In this document: piece by piece, positions 34,278 through 44,361 of the stretch | Position numbering within the stretch: position 1 is the first letter of the stretch | How the letters are laid out: each line of letters opens with the position of its first letter | Source: Exophiala sp. HKRS030 | Lineage: Eukaryota > Ascomycota > Eurotiomycetes > Chaetothyriales > Herpotrichiellaceae | DNA length: 64,000 bases | NCBI GenBank assembly: GCA_023897205.1 | Contig: JAHWDD010000003.1 | Coordinates: 6,513,665 to 6,577,664, forward strand | Direction: 5' to 3' | Made by a program: the position numbers and the translations under genes | The notes under the pieces: model-generated | Databases searched by the model: none | The model's input: only the letters and a program-made list of their open reading frames with translations | Told to the model about the DNA's origin: nothing

Positions 34278-36344
34278 ATGATGTTATGCGAGTGGTGCTC
34301 ACGAATCCCTTTTGACCTGAATGTTCTCGACACCCGTCTTGGGACCGGCTTTACCCTGGGCTCTGGCGCGCGGCTGGTGAAGAGCCAGTGTTTGTTCCGT
34401 CAGCTCGTTGTGCGCGCAACCTCCGAGGCTGGTGATGATGAGAGTGAATGCCTTCATGTGAAGGTGAAATGGACGTTGGGACCTAGTGACTACTACGCCT
34501 TCAAAGTATCGCATGCCCTTGGATCGTATATTGCCTTTAGACGGACAGCCGTCACCAGTTTTGGCCGGAAACCTCTTAGCATCGAGCCAACCGGACCTCA
34601 TGTGGAAACCGGAAGAGTGTTACGCTGGATATCTTCGTGCGAACTAGCACATCGCCCGAGGTGTGAGCTTTCAGATTATATCAAGTTTGCCGATGCGTTT
34701 CGAGGCTTGCGTCTTCTTCGCCTGATAGACATCAAGAAGGGCTGCCTTGTTGAGATGAGGGCCCGTGAGAAATATGTCGCCCTGAGCTACGTGTGGGGAG
34801 CCGTGTCCAATTTTCGTCTCACCAAGGCCAATAGAATTGCTCTATTAGCGACGGTTTCTCTAATGAAAATATCGCATCGGCTTCCAAGGACAGTCCAGGA
34901 CGCCATCGCCCTTGTGAGGCGTCTGGGATGCCGATATCTTTGGGTCGACGCCCACTGCCTGCTGCAGAACGACAACGAGGACCTGGATCGAGGCGTGAAT
35001 GCTATGGACCGTATCTATGAGTTCGCCTGGCTTACTGTTGTTGCCAGTTGTGGCCATGACGCGAATGCTCGTCTCCCTGGTGTCCTCAGCCCAGCAGGGC
35101 ATCCACTACAATCGAAATCAAGCCTGGTGGGGTGGAGATGATGCTCGTACATGAGTTGCATGGTTTACTTCGGAACTCTGTGCATAACACTAGGGCGTGG
35201 ACGTAAGAACTCACAGTCGCCCACTTTCCTCGGTGAATGGTCTGGGCTAATGAACATTTAGCTTCCAGGAGCAGGTGCTGTCTCGCAGGGCAATCTACTT
35301 TGTCGGTGACAAGCTCTTCTATCGCTGTCGGGCAGCAGAGTACAGCGAACACTACACAGATATCCCGTCACAACATCTCGGCATTGATTCCACATTGGGA
35401 TCCGTGCTATCAGCGGCCGTGCTGATGGAGCGACCCATAGCTGACTACGGTACTATGCTCTCGTACTACACCCAACGAGCTCTGACCGATCAAAAGGATA
35501 CACATAGAGCGATGGCCGGAATCATTCGACGCTCTATGGGGGTAATGAGGTGTCAGCCGACAGCGGTGTTAACAGGTTTATCATCTTTCATGCGCACAAC
35601 TGCATTCTACAGCGCTGCTCTTCCTTTCCAAGTTATTCATGGACAGGCTGCCGAGGAGGTATCAGGTAAGAATCGGCTGCGTGTGGGGGAGGTTACCACG
35701 AAGATGCTAATGAATGGCTCAGAAGCAGAACCTGGATCATTTGGTACAAGAGAAGTCGTGCTGGCAACACCAGTCTCGTCTGGGACTCCCGTGCCAATCA
35801 CCATTTCCGCTCCCGAGATGTGACTTGCGTGGGAAACCGCGAAAGGGTCACCTTTTCTAATGGCCGGGAGATCTTTAACAAGCAAGGGAGTCCACCAGGA
35901 CGCACGATGCCTACGGAAGAGGTGTCGTTCTCCCGGGCGGTACCCGCATACCCAATCTTGTAGTTCTGGACTCTGTGGGTGCGTTAAATCATCACCGACA
36001 TCGATGTTTTCGAAGCAACCGGCTACCTTGCAGATAGCAACGGCGTCAAATGTGGGTTCGCTTTGCTGGATGGGTTTGAGGAAACTTCATTTTTTGACTT
36101 TAGCAGTCGGTTTGAAGTCATCCTTTTGTCAGAAGCACAACAACACCATGATCTTCGAAAAGTCCGCAGTTTCGGCGAGGCTAGCTACCCTAAAGTGCCT
36201 GGTCGATAGAAGTACTATAATGTTTTGCTTTTGGGATGGCAGGGTGGTATCGCTGAGAAGCGAGGTTTCGGCCTTGTATTGCAAGGCGCACTCAAAAACA
36301 GCCATTCCCCTGGTCTCTCCTGGAAAGGAATTTTCCTGGCATGA
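34278..36344 (+). pseudogene. HET-domain gene, broken by a frameshift and three stops
   Basis: The order of motifs is that of HET (heterokaryon incompatibility) proteins: YVALSYVWGAV, LPRTVQDAIALVRRLGCRYL, WVDAHCLLQND, MDRIYEFAWLTVVASCGHDA, then NTRAWTFQEQVLSRRAIYF and FYRCRAAEYSEH. A 59-nt intron (35203-35261, GCTAATG branch) splits NTRAWT/FQEQ. A 38-nt intron (35666-35703) leads to DANEWLRSRTWIIWYKR. The frame slips by -1 between about 35100 and 35120, best explained by one lost base. Stops TAG at 35961, TAA at 35985 and TAG at 36207 interrupt a tail that still reads FWTLWVR, DIDVFEATGYLADSNGVKCG and YYNVLLLGWQGGIAEKRG. Each stop could be CAG or CAA changed by C to T. HET proteins trigger death on fusion of unlike hyphae; this copy is probably inactive. 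Confidence 0.75.
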
Positions 36345-36564
36345 GAGATTTCGATTTGCAAGGCGAGAAGGATAACTCACAAAGGACAACGTATAGATCG
36401 GAAGTGCGATCCCGGGTCTTTTTGTCTGTTACGAATAGGAAGGAATTGGTTTTTGTTTTCTCTGATTACAGGACTAAATAAATGTTTTGACTATCTTGTG
36501 TAAGATCCTAACGCCAGCACAGACCCAAAACCATTGCGAGGGCTGACGACATTTTGGCGCAAGG

Positions 36565-37511
36565 TCATATATAGTATGAGCGAAGCCAACAAAGACGCAA
36601 GAGAGTAGATGACAAGGTTATTTCTCGTCTCGAATCATCGACGAGTACCAGACCCGGCTCCCAGTTGCTTAGAAAACAACCTCCAGAACAAACGAATAAA
36701 ATCGCGATATCCCACTCTGCGGCTGGGCCGAATCGTTTCGAATCGAGCAAGTATGGAATGCGGGAATGGCAGAGGTACCGATTCACACCCATCTCTCTGC
36801 CATGATGGACAACGATGATGGCCTTGCCCGACGTGGTCGCTCGGCAAGTATTCATTCCAGAACAGGTACGGCGGACCCAAAGGGTCGCCGACATTGTCGT
36901 GGAGGGCGGTTGCCGTCACGTTGTTACCATTTTCACGGGTTCATCCATCAGGTTGACTCCTTCAAAAGTCTCGAGTTGCAGCGTTCTTGATCTTGTGCGC
37001 TTCAGTCACAGACCAGTCTCTGATCAGTAGACCAACAAGGTATGACACAAAATATATTCTGCTCTGTTTCGAGTTGGAAACCACCATCTCGTCCGAAGTC
37101 TCTCTTCGTCCTCTGCCGAAAAAGATACGAGCGCCGTCGTGGGGTTCGAGCGGGATCGGGACCGTTGGCCCGAATGTGAACTTTGATCCACTCGAGCTTC
37201 TCGGAACGATCGATGTCTCGAGAGCACACAGACGTTCGAATCATGGACGGTCCTCCTGACACCGGCCGATCATCTGCAAACTCATCAGCCGTATCCCCGT
37301 CGACGTACGTGCCTTGTAGCAGCGACACGTCTATCCCTTGCGTTCGCATCATGTTTCGAAAGGCGGCCGTACCGTGTCGCTCACGGATCCCGTTCGTATT
37401 CAATGATGAAATCTTCATTTTGCCTAATGACTTATCCATCATTGTTTGGTTTGGTTTTGGGCCTGCTTGGTGGCAGGTTTGTGGGTTTCGATGAGTCTGA
37501 CTGCCGCACAC
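36565..37511 (-). mobile_element. Probable relic of a non-LTR retrotransposon endonuclease
   Basis: On the minus strand, 37418-37269 reads KISSLNTNGIRERHG, then MMRTQGIDVSLLQGTYVDGD, the start pattern of the endonuclease/exonuclease/phosphatase domain in LINE ORF2 proteins. The usual catalytic Glu of LLQE is Gly here. In another frame, 36831-36640 reads GKAIIVVHHGREMG and later SRIPYLLDSKRF, EWDIAILFV, which resembles the second half of that domain. The two parts are about 440 bp apart, more than expected, and frames change, so this is a degraded or rearranged copy. No reverse transcriptase part was recognised. It lies just beyond the HET pseudogene. Confidence 0.42.
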
Positions 37512-38481
37512 GACGTGAGCTCCTCATGTGGCTGTTCTCGCCCATACGCGGCGCAGGATGCTTCCATAGTCGACACGAAGCATTCCCACCCGCCCGACTA
37601 TCCAAACTCGGTTCCATCCATTTCAAGACGTGTGGCCACTTTGGCCGAAGGTCACTATACCCATAGCCTGCGGCGTACTCGGCGACACGAGCTAGCCGAT
37701 GACGTCGTTCTCTGTCCGCATTCTGGAGCATCCGTCACAGACTCGAGGACCTCTGCGGCGTGCGACTTGAAGAGCGTCGATGACTCCGATGGAAGTTTTG
37801 GTGAGACCAAGAAGAAATGTGATGTAGTCGGCCAGTAATAAATACCCTTTCAGGTCCTCATATATGCGCACGCGCACCGATTGTGAGGGGCTGTAATAGA
37901 ATCTTCTCCTTGTAAGTATTGACTAGCTCACTGGAGGTTTCCGATCCTCGTTGACCTGTCTGATGTTGTGTCTCATGCTTCATCTCCGTTCGGCTGTGTA
38001 TACTTGACATTGTGTGGTGGGAAACCCGGGTTCGTGGCATTGCCACACGCAGCCTAGGTCACCGCCGTTGAATTCGACGTAGATCTGATACATGTATACA
38101 TGCGCACGGGCACCAGTTGCTCGGTGCCGTGGTAGCATCGATATGATGCGATGGTGTGTGCCTCTCCGGTCCAATAGGCTTCGCGGGCGTGTTTCAACGA
38201 GGCCGAGCAACGGCTCAAGAGTTCGTTGAGGACAGCGGGGGATTGCAGCAGCCACTTCGAAGTGAACGATGCCGTGTGCTGCAGTCATTCTTCTCATGGT
38301 GAGGTTTTGGTGGGAATTGTGACGACCAGAAAATGCTTCGGACTTCTTGTGTCCCTCAAAAAGACAAAGGGTCATGGAGCCGGATCGCCCGTGCAGACCA
38401 CCAGAAAGGTACACGTATGTGGTGGTACCATGTTAGGTGGATGGCCGCATGAAAAGTTGCTCGAACCGCCGAGAAGTATGT

Positions 38482-38515
<34 letters not shown>

Positions 38516-39210
38516 TTATGGTACAATCATCAGAGAATGCTTTGACAGAGAATGATTGATGGCAAATTTCGAGAGAAAAGGAAGAGGGAGATGGAGGGTT
38601 TAAGTATGTTTTCAGATGTTTGCTACCTGTGGCAGCCTGAATTACAACTTCACTGACCGACATTGATGTGTTTGTAATGACAAGGCAGAAATGATAAAAG
38701 GTGATGCATAGGGAATTCTTTTGCTATTGTCATTTCATTCTGTATGCAATACCCTGCCTATTCACGAACTACAGGCCCACAACAAGTCGGTGACAACTTC
38801 GATCAATCATCCGTGCAGACTGGTTACTCGGGTCTGTCTCAAAGTGACTGATACCACAATAGCATCTTAAACCCTGGACTATTGATCAGAAATGCCGTAG
38901 TCACATACTCAAAGTAAATGCTTGACTATGTTTCTAGACCGGAGGAATTTAATGGTATACATTAACATCACTGACTCGAGCGAACAATAGGACTGTCACC
39001 ATTTGGAAACTCTAGGGATAAGAAGACACAGAGATTAACAATGTCCTTTTAATTTCAATAATTGCATCTTTTCAAACATGAATATCAAATCTTCATGTCT
39101 GTCAATGAGAAGTGAAGAAAAGAGGAGACAACTTTACAACGGACATTTCTCTCTGAGGAGGGAAGGCTTTTGATTTATGTTTTTTTCTGGGATCATGCTC
39201 TGTGTCCGTC
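37512..39210. other. Gene-free interval, 1.7 kb
   Basis: Short open frames on the minus strand at 37690-38050 may be further remains of the element to the left, but I could not identify them. An AT dinucleotide microsatellite lies inside. The part from 38550 to 39180 is AT-rich and holds the 3' flank of the secreted propeller gene. Confidence 0.45.
38484..38513. repeat. (TA)15 microsatellite
   Basis: An uninterrupted run of alternating T and A, about 30 bp, flanked by ttg and ggttatgg. It lies outside any gene model. Confidence 0.95.
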
Positions 39211-40504
39211 TCAAAATACTGCCATGCCTTGGGCATTCTTTCCCACTCCCATCGACTCGAGGGAGAAATGCTGGACCAACTTCGCCGACCCTTGACCGCC
39301 GGATACGTCCACCACGCTGACCGCGGCCGGCGTGGTTCCGTTTCCAGGTGAAAGGGCGTAGATGAAGTTGCCGGCCGCCACCAGATCGATGAGTCCCGGG
39401 TCTCCGTCTGCCGAAAGATCCGTGGTGGACAGGATACTGGCGTCGGTCAGACTCATTTCCACCAGACGGTTCACGCCGACGTCGGCGACGAAAGCACTCC
39501 CGGTCTTCTTGGAGATGGTGGCCCAACAGGTCGCCTTTTGGCCTTCGATGGTCTGGTTTGCCACGAGCGAGGCCTCATTGGTCGCCTGGTCGACAGAGAC
39601 CACCGCGGCGCCGAACGACGCGTCCGTCACGAAGACGTTGTTGGTCCCCTCGATGTTCTCGGATCCGAACAAGACGGCGGTGCCCGCGGGCGAGCTGCGC
39701 GTGTCTTGCATGGCCAGGGTTCCTGCCCTGCCCCAGGCCGACGCCTGGACGGGGAACACCGAGAAGAAACCGGTGGTGCCGACGGCCGGGTTGCCCTTGA
39801 CCGTGGCGTAGAGACGGGACTCGTCCGGGGAGAAGAACAGTTGCGACACGGCGTTCGTCGGTCCGACGGGGGGAGTCGTCTGGTTGAGGTCGAAAGACCG
39901 CAGGCCGTCCATCGCGCCGAGACCCTGCGCGGAGAAGCTCGAGCACGAGACTCCATTGACCATGCCTGTCGTGCCGACGCACACCAAATTGTTCTTGCTC
40001 GACGCTGCGACGGTATTGGGAAATTGGCCTGGCAGGGCCACGGGTTGTCCGACCATCGTCAGGGACGTAGGGTTCCGAGGGTCAAACGACATCATCGATA
40101 CCGTGTTGCTGCCGGCGTTGACCGCAAAGATGTTCTAGTATGGATGTGTCAGTATTGCAAAGTTACAGGTTGGTATACGTTGTCGCGCTCACATTGCCAG
40201 CTATCGTCAAGCTCGACTGGCTATCCAAGGCGTCTGGCCCTGCCATCATTCCAGTGCTGCCATCAATGAAATTCGATCCTGAGCCACCAGTCCCGGTCAC
40301 ACTTCCGCTCGAAAGTTTTCCATCCGCTCCAACCGGCAAAGCGACGACCGAGTTGGTCTGGTCGTTGGTGATGAAGTATATGGCTTTGGCACCGCCGGCG
40401 CCGGGACCTGATGGCGGGCTAGGTCTTTTCCAATCGGACCATGGAGCTGCCGAGGCAGTGAGGCCTAGAGAGGCCAAGAGAAGGAAGCGAGCGCTGGAAA
40501 GCAT
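39211..40504 (-). CDS. Secreted beta-propeller, carboxymuconate-cyclase/lactonase-like, two exons
   Basis: Exons 40193-40504 and 39211-40134 (58-nt intron) give 411 residues. The N-terminus is a clear signal peptide, LSSARFLLLASLGLTASA followed by APW, so the protein is secreted or wall-bound. The body has the repeated strand pattern of seven-bladed lactonase-type propellers: KAIYFITNDQTNSVVALPV, NIFAVNAGSNTVSMMSFD, NAVSQLFFSPDESRLYATVK, TGSAFVADVGVNRLVEM and GNFIYALSPGNG. In fungi related proteins are annotated as 3-carboxymuconate cyclase and include surface glycoprotein antigens of Sporothrix and Paracoccidioides. Enzyme activity is not shown by the sequence. It is divergent from the bZIP gene. 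Confidence 0.85.
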
Positions 40505-41419
40505 CTTCTATGTTACAGTCTCAGACCGTATATGCGTGGTGGTAAGAGGTAGAAGATGGTTGGTCGACTGTGGTCTCTTGTCCGCCAGGAATGGAAGAGG
40601 CCAAAAGATTGGGAGCCGGACTCGTTCTGTTATATATCTCGCTGGTAAGGTAGAGCATCGGTTGAAAAAGACGTCGCAACATGGGCGCCATGTTGGATCA
40701 GGAAACTATTGATTTCGATCATCTGTTTCGTTTGAGCCGGCGCGAAATAGTGATTGTCCCATATTGAGGATGATTTCATTCTGCGACATTACCAAGCCGT
40801 TGCAAGTGTTCAAATTGAGTCAATTTGGACCGTGTACTCCGTTCGAGTGCTGTCGATTCCATGTTTCTTCGAACGATTACTCAATCCAATATTCCTCCTT
40901 GCGATCTAGTTGAAGTGGACCAGGCGTGGACCACCCCAATGAAACTAAACCCAAAGTAGGAATTTTGGATTATTGAATCTCCTTCAAACGTGTCGCACAC
41001 TTGGAGCCTCAGGGACCATCGTGTGGATGTGATTGGTGAACACAATTGTCGCATGGAACCGGCCTTTTTTTGGCCCCAACGAAGCGAAAACCCCAGAAGG
41101 GACAGTCAGCAATGAGATCGAACCTCCGTACCAACCGACCTCGTCGCTCGTCATTCGTAGTCGACTCGTGGCTCTCTCTTCAGCTTCTGCAAGTACGAGC
41201 AGATCTCTCTCCCTCTCTCTCTGTCTGCCTTTTTGCTTTTGTAAGCCTCTCTCGGAGTTGTCCGGTTCATCCTACCTTTCCACCAGAGTGACGACTTTCA
41301 ATTTCCGTCAGCCGAATCAATTGATTGATTTCTTTTGTCGCTTGGACTTTTCGTGCAACGAAACGGAGACCGCATCTCACACTCCCCCACTCACCTCTGC
41401 ATCAAGCGACGGAAACAAA
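40505..41419. promoter_or_regulatory. Divergent promoter of propeller and bZIP genes
   Basis: A 915-bp interval with both start regions. The bZIP side has a pyrimidine-rich tract (CTCTCTCCCTCTCTCTCTGT) at about 41205-41224, a common feature of fungal core promoters. A partial TACTCCGT element lies at about 40834. Confidence 0.55.
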
Positions 41420-43170
41420 ATGGTTGATGTCTTTCGTCCCCTCTTTCGGACCGTCGAAGGTACGTATGCGCCGGTAAACGAGGTTCCCTCTTTTCAGGCC
41501 CGGAGAGAGACGGAAGCCCGTAACCTCTGGAGACACACAAGGCTAAATTTGTTTGTGTAATCAGATCGTGTCGCGAACCGTCGCGAACAACTGAGAAAGG
41601 CGCAAAAGTCGGTCCATCCATTCACCCACCATCTTCCTGCCACATCTTGCCTTTCTAGGGCGACGTGCGTCCTCGTTTGACCGGTGACCAGTCTTGCTGA
41701 CAGTTGTGTTTGTATTCGTGTCCTTTTTGATAGAACATTTAGAGAACGACGTGATCAATATCTCAAAAGCCTCGAACAACAGGTGCAGAGACTTCAAAAA
41801 TCCGAGTCCGACTTACAGACTCAAGTTGACCGTCTCGAGCGTGAACTTGCCGAGGCGACGAATCGTTTAGCCGTCATCGATAACAAGAGGAACGGATTCG
41901 CACAGTACCCTTATCAAAATCAAAACCAGAATAGTTTTCGAGCAGACCGAAACAACAACAACAGCAGCAGCAGCACAACCTGGGAGACAAACAACTGGGA
42001 AACCAACGACTTTATATCCCCGCAATCCCAGTCTCACTCTCAGTACCAATTCCAGCCCCATGGAGGTGTCAGCAATGAAAAAGTCAACAGTCAGACTCGG
42101 AGTCCAAGTGGCAGTGGCAGTGCAGTAGTCTGGGTTGAAAGTCAGAATGACAAACCCTGGCAGATGCACGTATTGTCGTCCACGACAAAGACAGATTCTG
42201 TTCCTGGTAGTAATCGTCAACCACAGTGGCCATTGAGTCCAATCAGCTTGGAGAGTGAGAATACGAATAATACTTCATCACCTCAAGATTGGTATTCTCG
42301 TTCAAATTTTACAGGTGAGTTTCGGCTGTCCTTGTTCTAATCTGTGACACCTTTCGTTATAAGAAGTCTGGAGACAGAGCCATTACTGACTCATAAAATG
42401 AACGGACTTGGCAGATCAACAACCTCAATATGACAGTTCTCAACTTTCCAAAGAATCTATTTTTACCGTCAGTTCGGGATACGTGGCGCAGCTCGACCTT
42501 GTGATTGTGGCCATGGAATTCGTGTTAAAGTATGTTACAACTTACCACTTGATACCCCAAAAAAATCCATGAACAGACGTGTGTGTGCCGTCGTTTACCT
42601 CATCACTGTTGGATTTGCTCGCTGACCTTTGATTTTTCTACTTTTAGACTCGAAAGACCTTGTCTTCCACATATCCACCAACCAGATGACGATGGGAATC
42701 AGACAGCACCCCCGGGTCACGTCCATACCGCCACCGCGGCATTACTATGCAGCAGCAGCAACAACAACAACAACAACAACAACAACACCGCCGTCGCGCC
42801 CACACATGACATTTGTTCTCGTTCGTGGAACGCACCGACCGAGGTCCTGCGTCGACTTTTGGAGGCGTCGAGTACTCTCCCTGTCGAACAAGGTCTGGAG
42901 GTCACGCCGATCCAAGTGTGGCACATGATAAGTCAATCTCGTGGGTTTGCGTCGATGAAGGTCGAAAAGTTGACGGTGATATCGGATCGATTATTGGCAC
43001 AGATCAAGTGTTACGGGTACGTGTTGCTCTTTTTTCTTTTGCCCTTTGGCGTTCCGTGTCACTGTCCCGTCTTCCAAAGTCAACGATTCTAATCATGACG
43101 TCGCCCCATATACAGGTTCGGTGCCGTTCTGAAACATGATCAAATCAAAAGGATGATTGCGGATATTTGA
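41420..43170 (+). CDS. bZIP transcription factor with DUF3425 C-terminus, six exons
   Basis: Exons are 41420-41459, 41565-41607, 41734-42314, 42415-42529, 42648-43016 and 43116-43170, for 400 residues. The basic region is split over exons 2 and 3: NRREQLRKAQ then TFRERRDQYLKSLEQQVQ, running into heptad leucines (VDRLERELAEATNRL). A Q/N/S-rich linker follows. The C-terminal domain reads KLERPCLPHIHQPDDDG, GHVHTATAALL, LRRLLEASSTLPVEQ, VTPIQVWHMI and CYGFGAVLKHDQIKRM, the pattern of the DUF3425 domain seen in many fungal bZIP factors. A run of nine asparagines (AAC repeats) sits at about 42767-42793. The gene is probably a nuclear regulator of stress or metabolism. It is divergent from the propeller gene and convergent with the next small gene. 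Confidence 0.87.
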
Positions 43171-43359
43171 TTTGAACCTGAATCAAGTTCTGACAAAATG
43201 AGATGCGTTGATACTGCTGGTTGATGGTTTGTCGTGACGAATACTTTCACCAACAGAAAAAAACACGCCATGACACGGAAAAATATTGGGAATTATTGCA
43301 TGTCACCTTTGTTTGTCTTCCATACTGTATCTCGCCGACTCTGGGGGAGGGGGGGAGGT

Positions 43360-43891
43360 TTATCTGCTTCGAGGTTGTTTCCTAGCCGCCAAATCATGCA
43401 AATCCTCGTTATCCCCAACCTTGACAGACTCGTCGATCTTTTCGCCTTTGTCTTGGGGGCCCGCGGACCCCAAAGATGAGTCTCTCAGAGCCTCGTCCAC
43501 GCTCTCACTCAAACTCATGCCGCCTCCTATTTCTGGTAGTAATGAAAACGTCGAGGTTTTCTTGTTGTTGCCATGATTTTGTTTCGTGTCATCCATCATT
43601 GAATTTCTGTAGTTTTTGAGACAAGAGCAAAATACGTAAGTAAAGAGCTCTTAAGGAGGTACTTGATACTTCTGGTAGGAGGCGGACCAACGAAAGTATT
43701 AGGTAATCTCGGAGGAGGGTCTCCAATGGCCACGCTGTTCTCGGAGACAGCGGCAGATACAGTACAGTGCAATGAGAAATCATTAAAAGGAAGAATAGAT
43801 GAGATGAGATGATGAAACAAATCAAAAAAAAGAGATCAAAATCTTACTGATTTGTTGATCCATTATTGTTTCCCCCTCGTGCGTTTTGCAT
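43360..43891 (-). CDS. Small hypothetical protein, three exons
   Basis: Exons 43848-43891, 43663-43734 and 43360-43606 join with matching phases into 120 residues. The reading gives IGDPPPRLPNTFVGPPPTRS in exon 2 and MSLSESVDEALRDSS plus VGDNEDLHDLAARKQPRS in exon 3. It is polar, with no membrane segment and no domain I recognise. Support comes from the three consistent splice pairs (donors GTAAGA and GTACCT) and the protein-like composition. It is convergent with the bZIP gene, 189 bp between stops. It could be a spurious model, so a transcript check would matter. Confidence 0.5.
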
Positions 43892-44361
43892 GTTGATCTG
43901 ACTTTTGTGACTGTAAATGCCGGAGGTCGTTGTCGTTGGGTTCGTGGTCTGTGCCTGTGTTTGACACCTAGATCTTCCTGAAGGTACTGTATCGATTGAA
44001 TCGTATGAGGGGATTTGTATTTATGAAAAGAGATGATTGTGTTATGTTGAAACTCCCTCTCTCTCCTTTGACAAAAGTGTGATGTTCAGTAAGATTGAGG
44101 AAAATATCACAACATTGTGATTACCTGACCTACTTTTCTCGGCTGTATCGGCGCCTTTTTTTTTGTTTCTAGGCATTGCCTAGGTACGTACCATACTTTA
44201 TGGAGTAGGTACAACGCAATACGACTGTAAGACTGGCAGTAAACAAAAATATACTGTACAGTAATTCGGTACGAGTACAAACTGCACGGTGATGCAGCTT
44301 ATTACCGTAGCTCATAAGAAATCTCACACCTTCAATTGAGGTATTCTCTAGCCCTTCGTAC
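43892..44361. other. Intergenic interval, AT-rich
   Basis: It holds the 5' flank of the small hypothetical gene and the 3' flank of the deaminase gene. A T-rich run at about 44156-44168 and a loose TATGGAGTA element at about 44200 are the only notable points. Confidence 0.5.

Noticed and set aside
35082..35122. A 41-nt intron that would repair the HET frameshift
   Set aside because: The donor GTCCTC is weak and removal would cut residues expected between LPG and EIKPGG; a single-base loss explains the slip more simply, though the intron is not excluded.
39538..40269. Long plus-strand frame opposite the secreted propeller
   Set aside because: It arises from high GC content on the strand opposite a clearly coding exon with a signal peptide and propeller strands.
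41033..41560. Long plus-strand frame running through the bZIP start
   Set aside because: It reads promoter sequence and the first intron in a different frame from the bZIP exons; no domain is seen.
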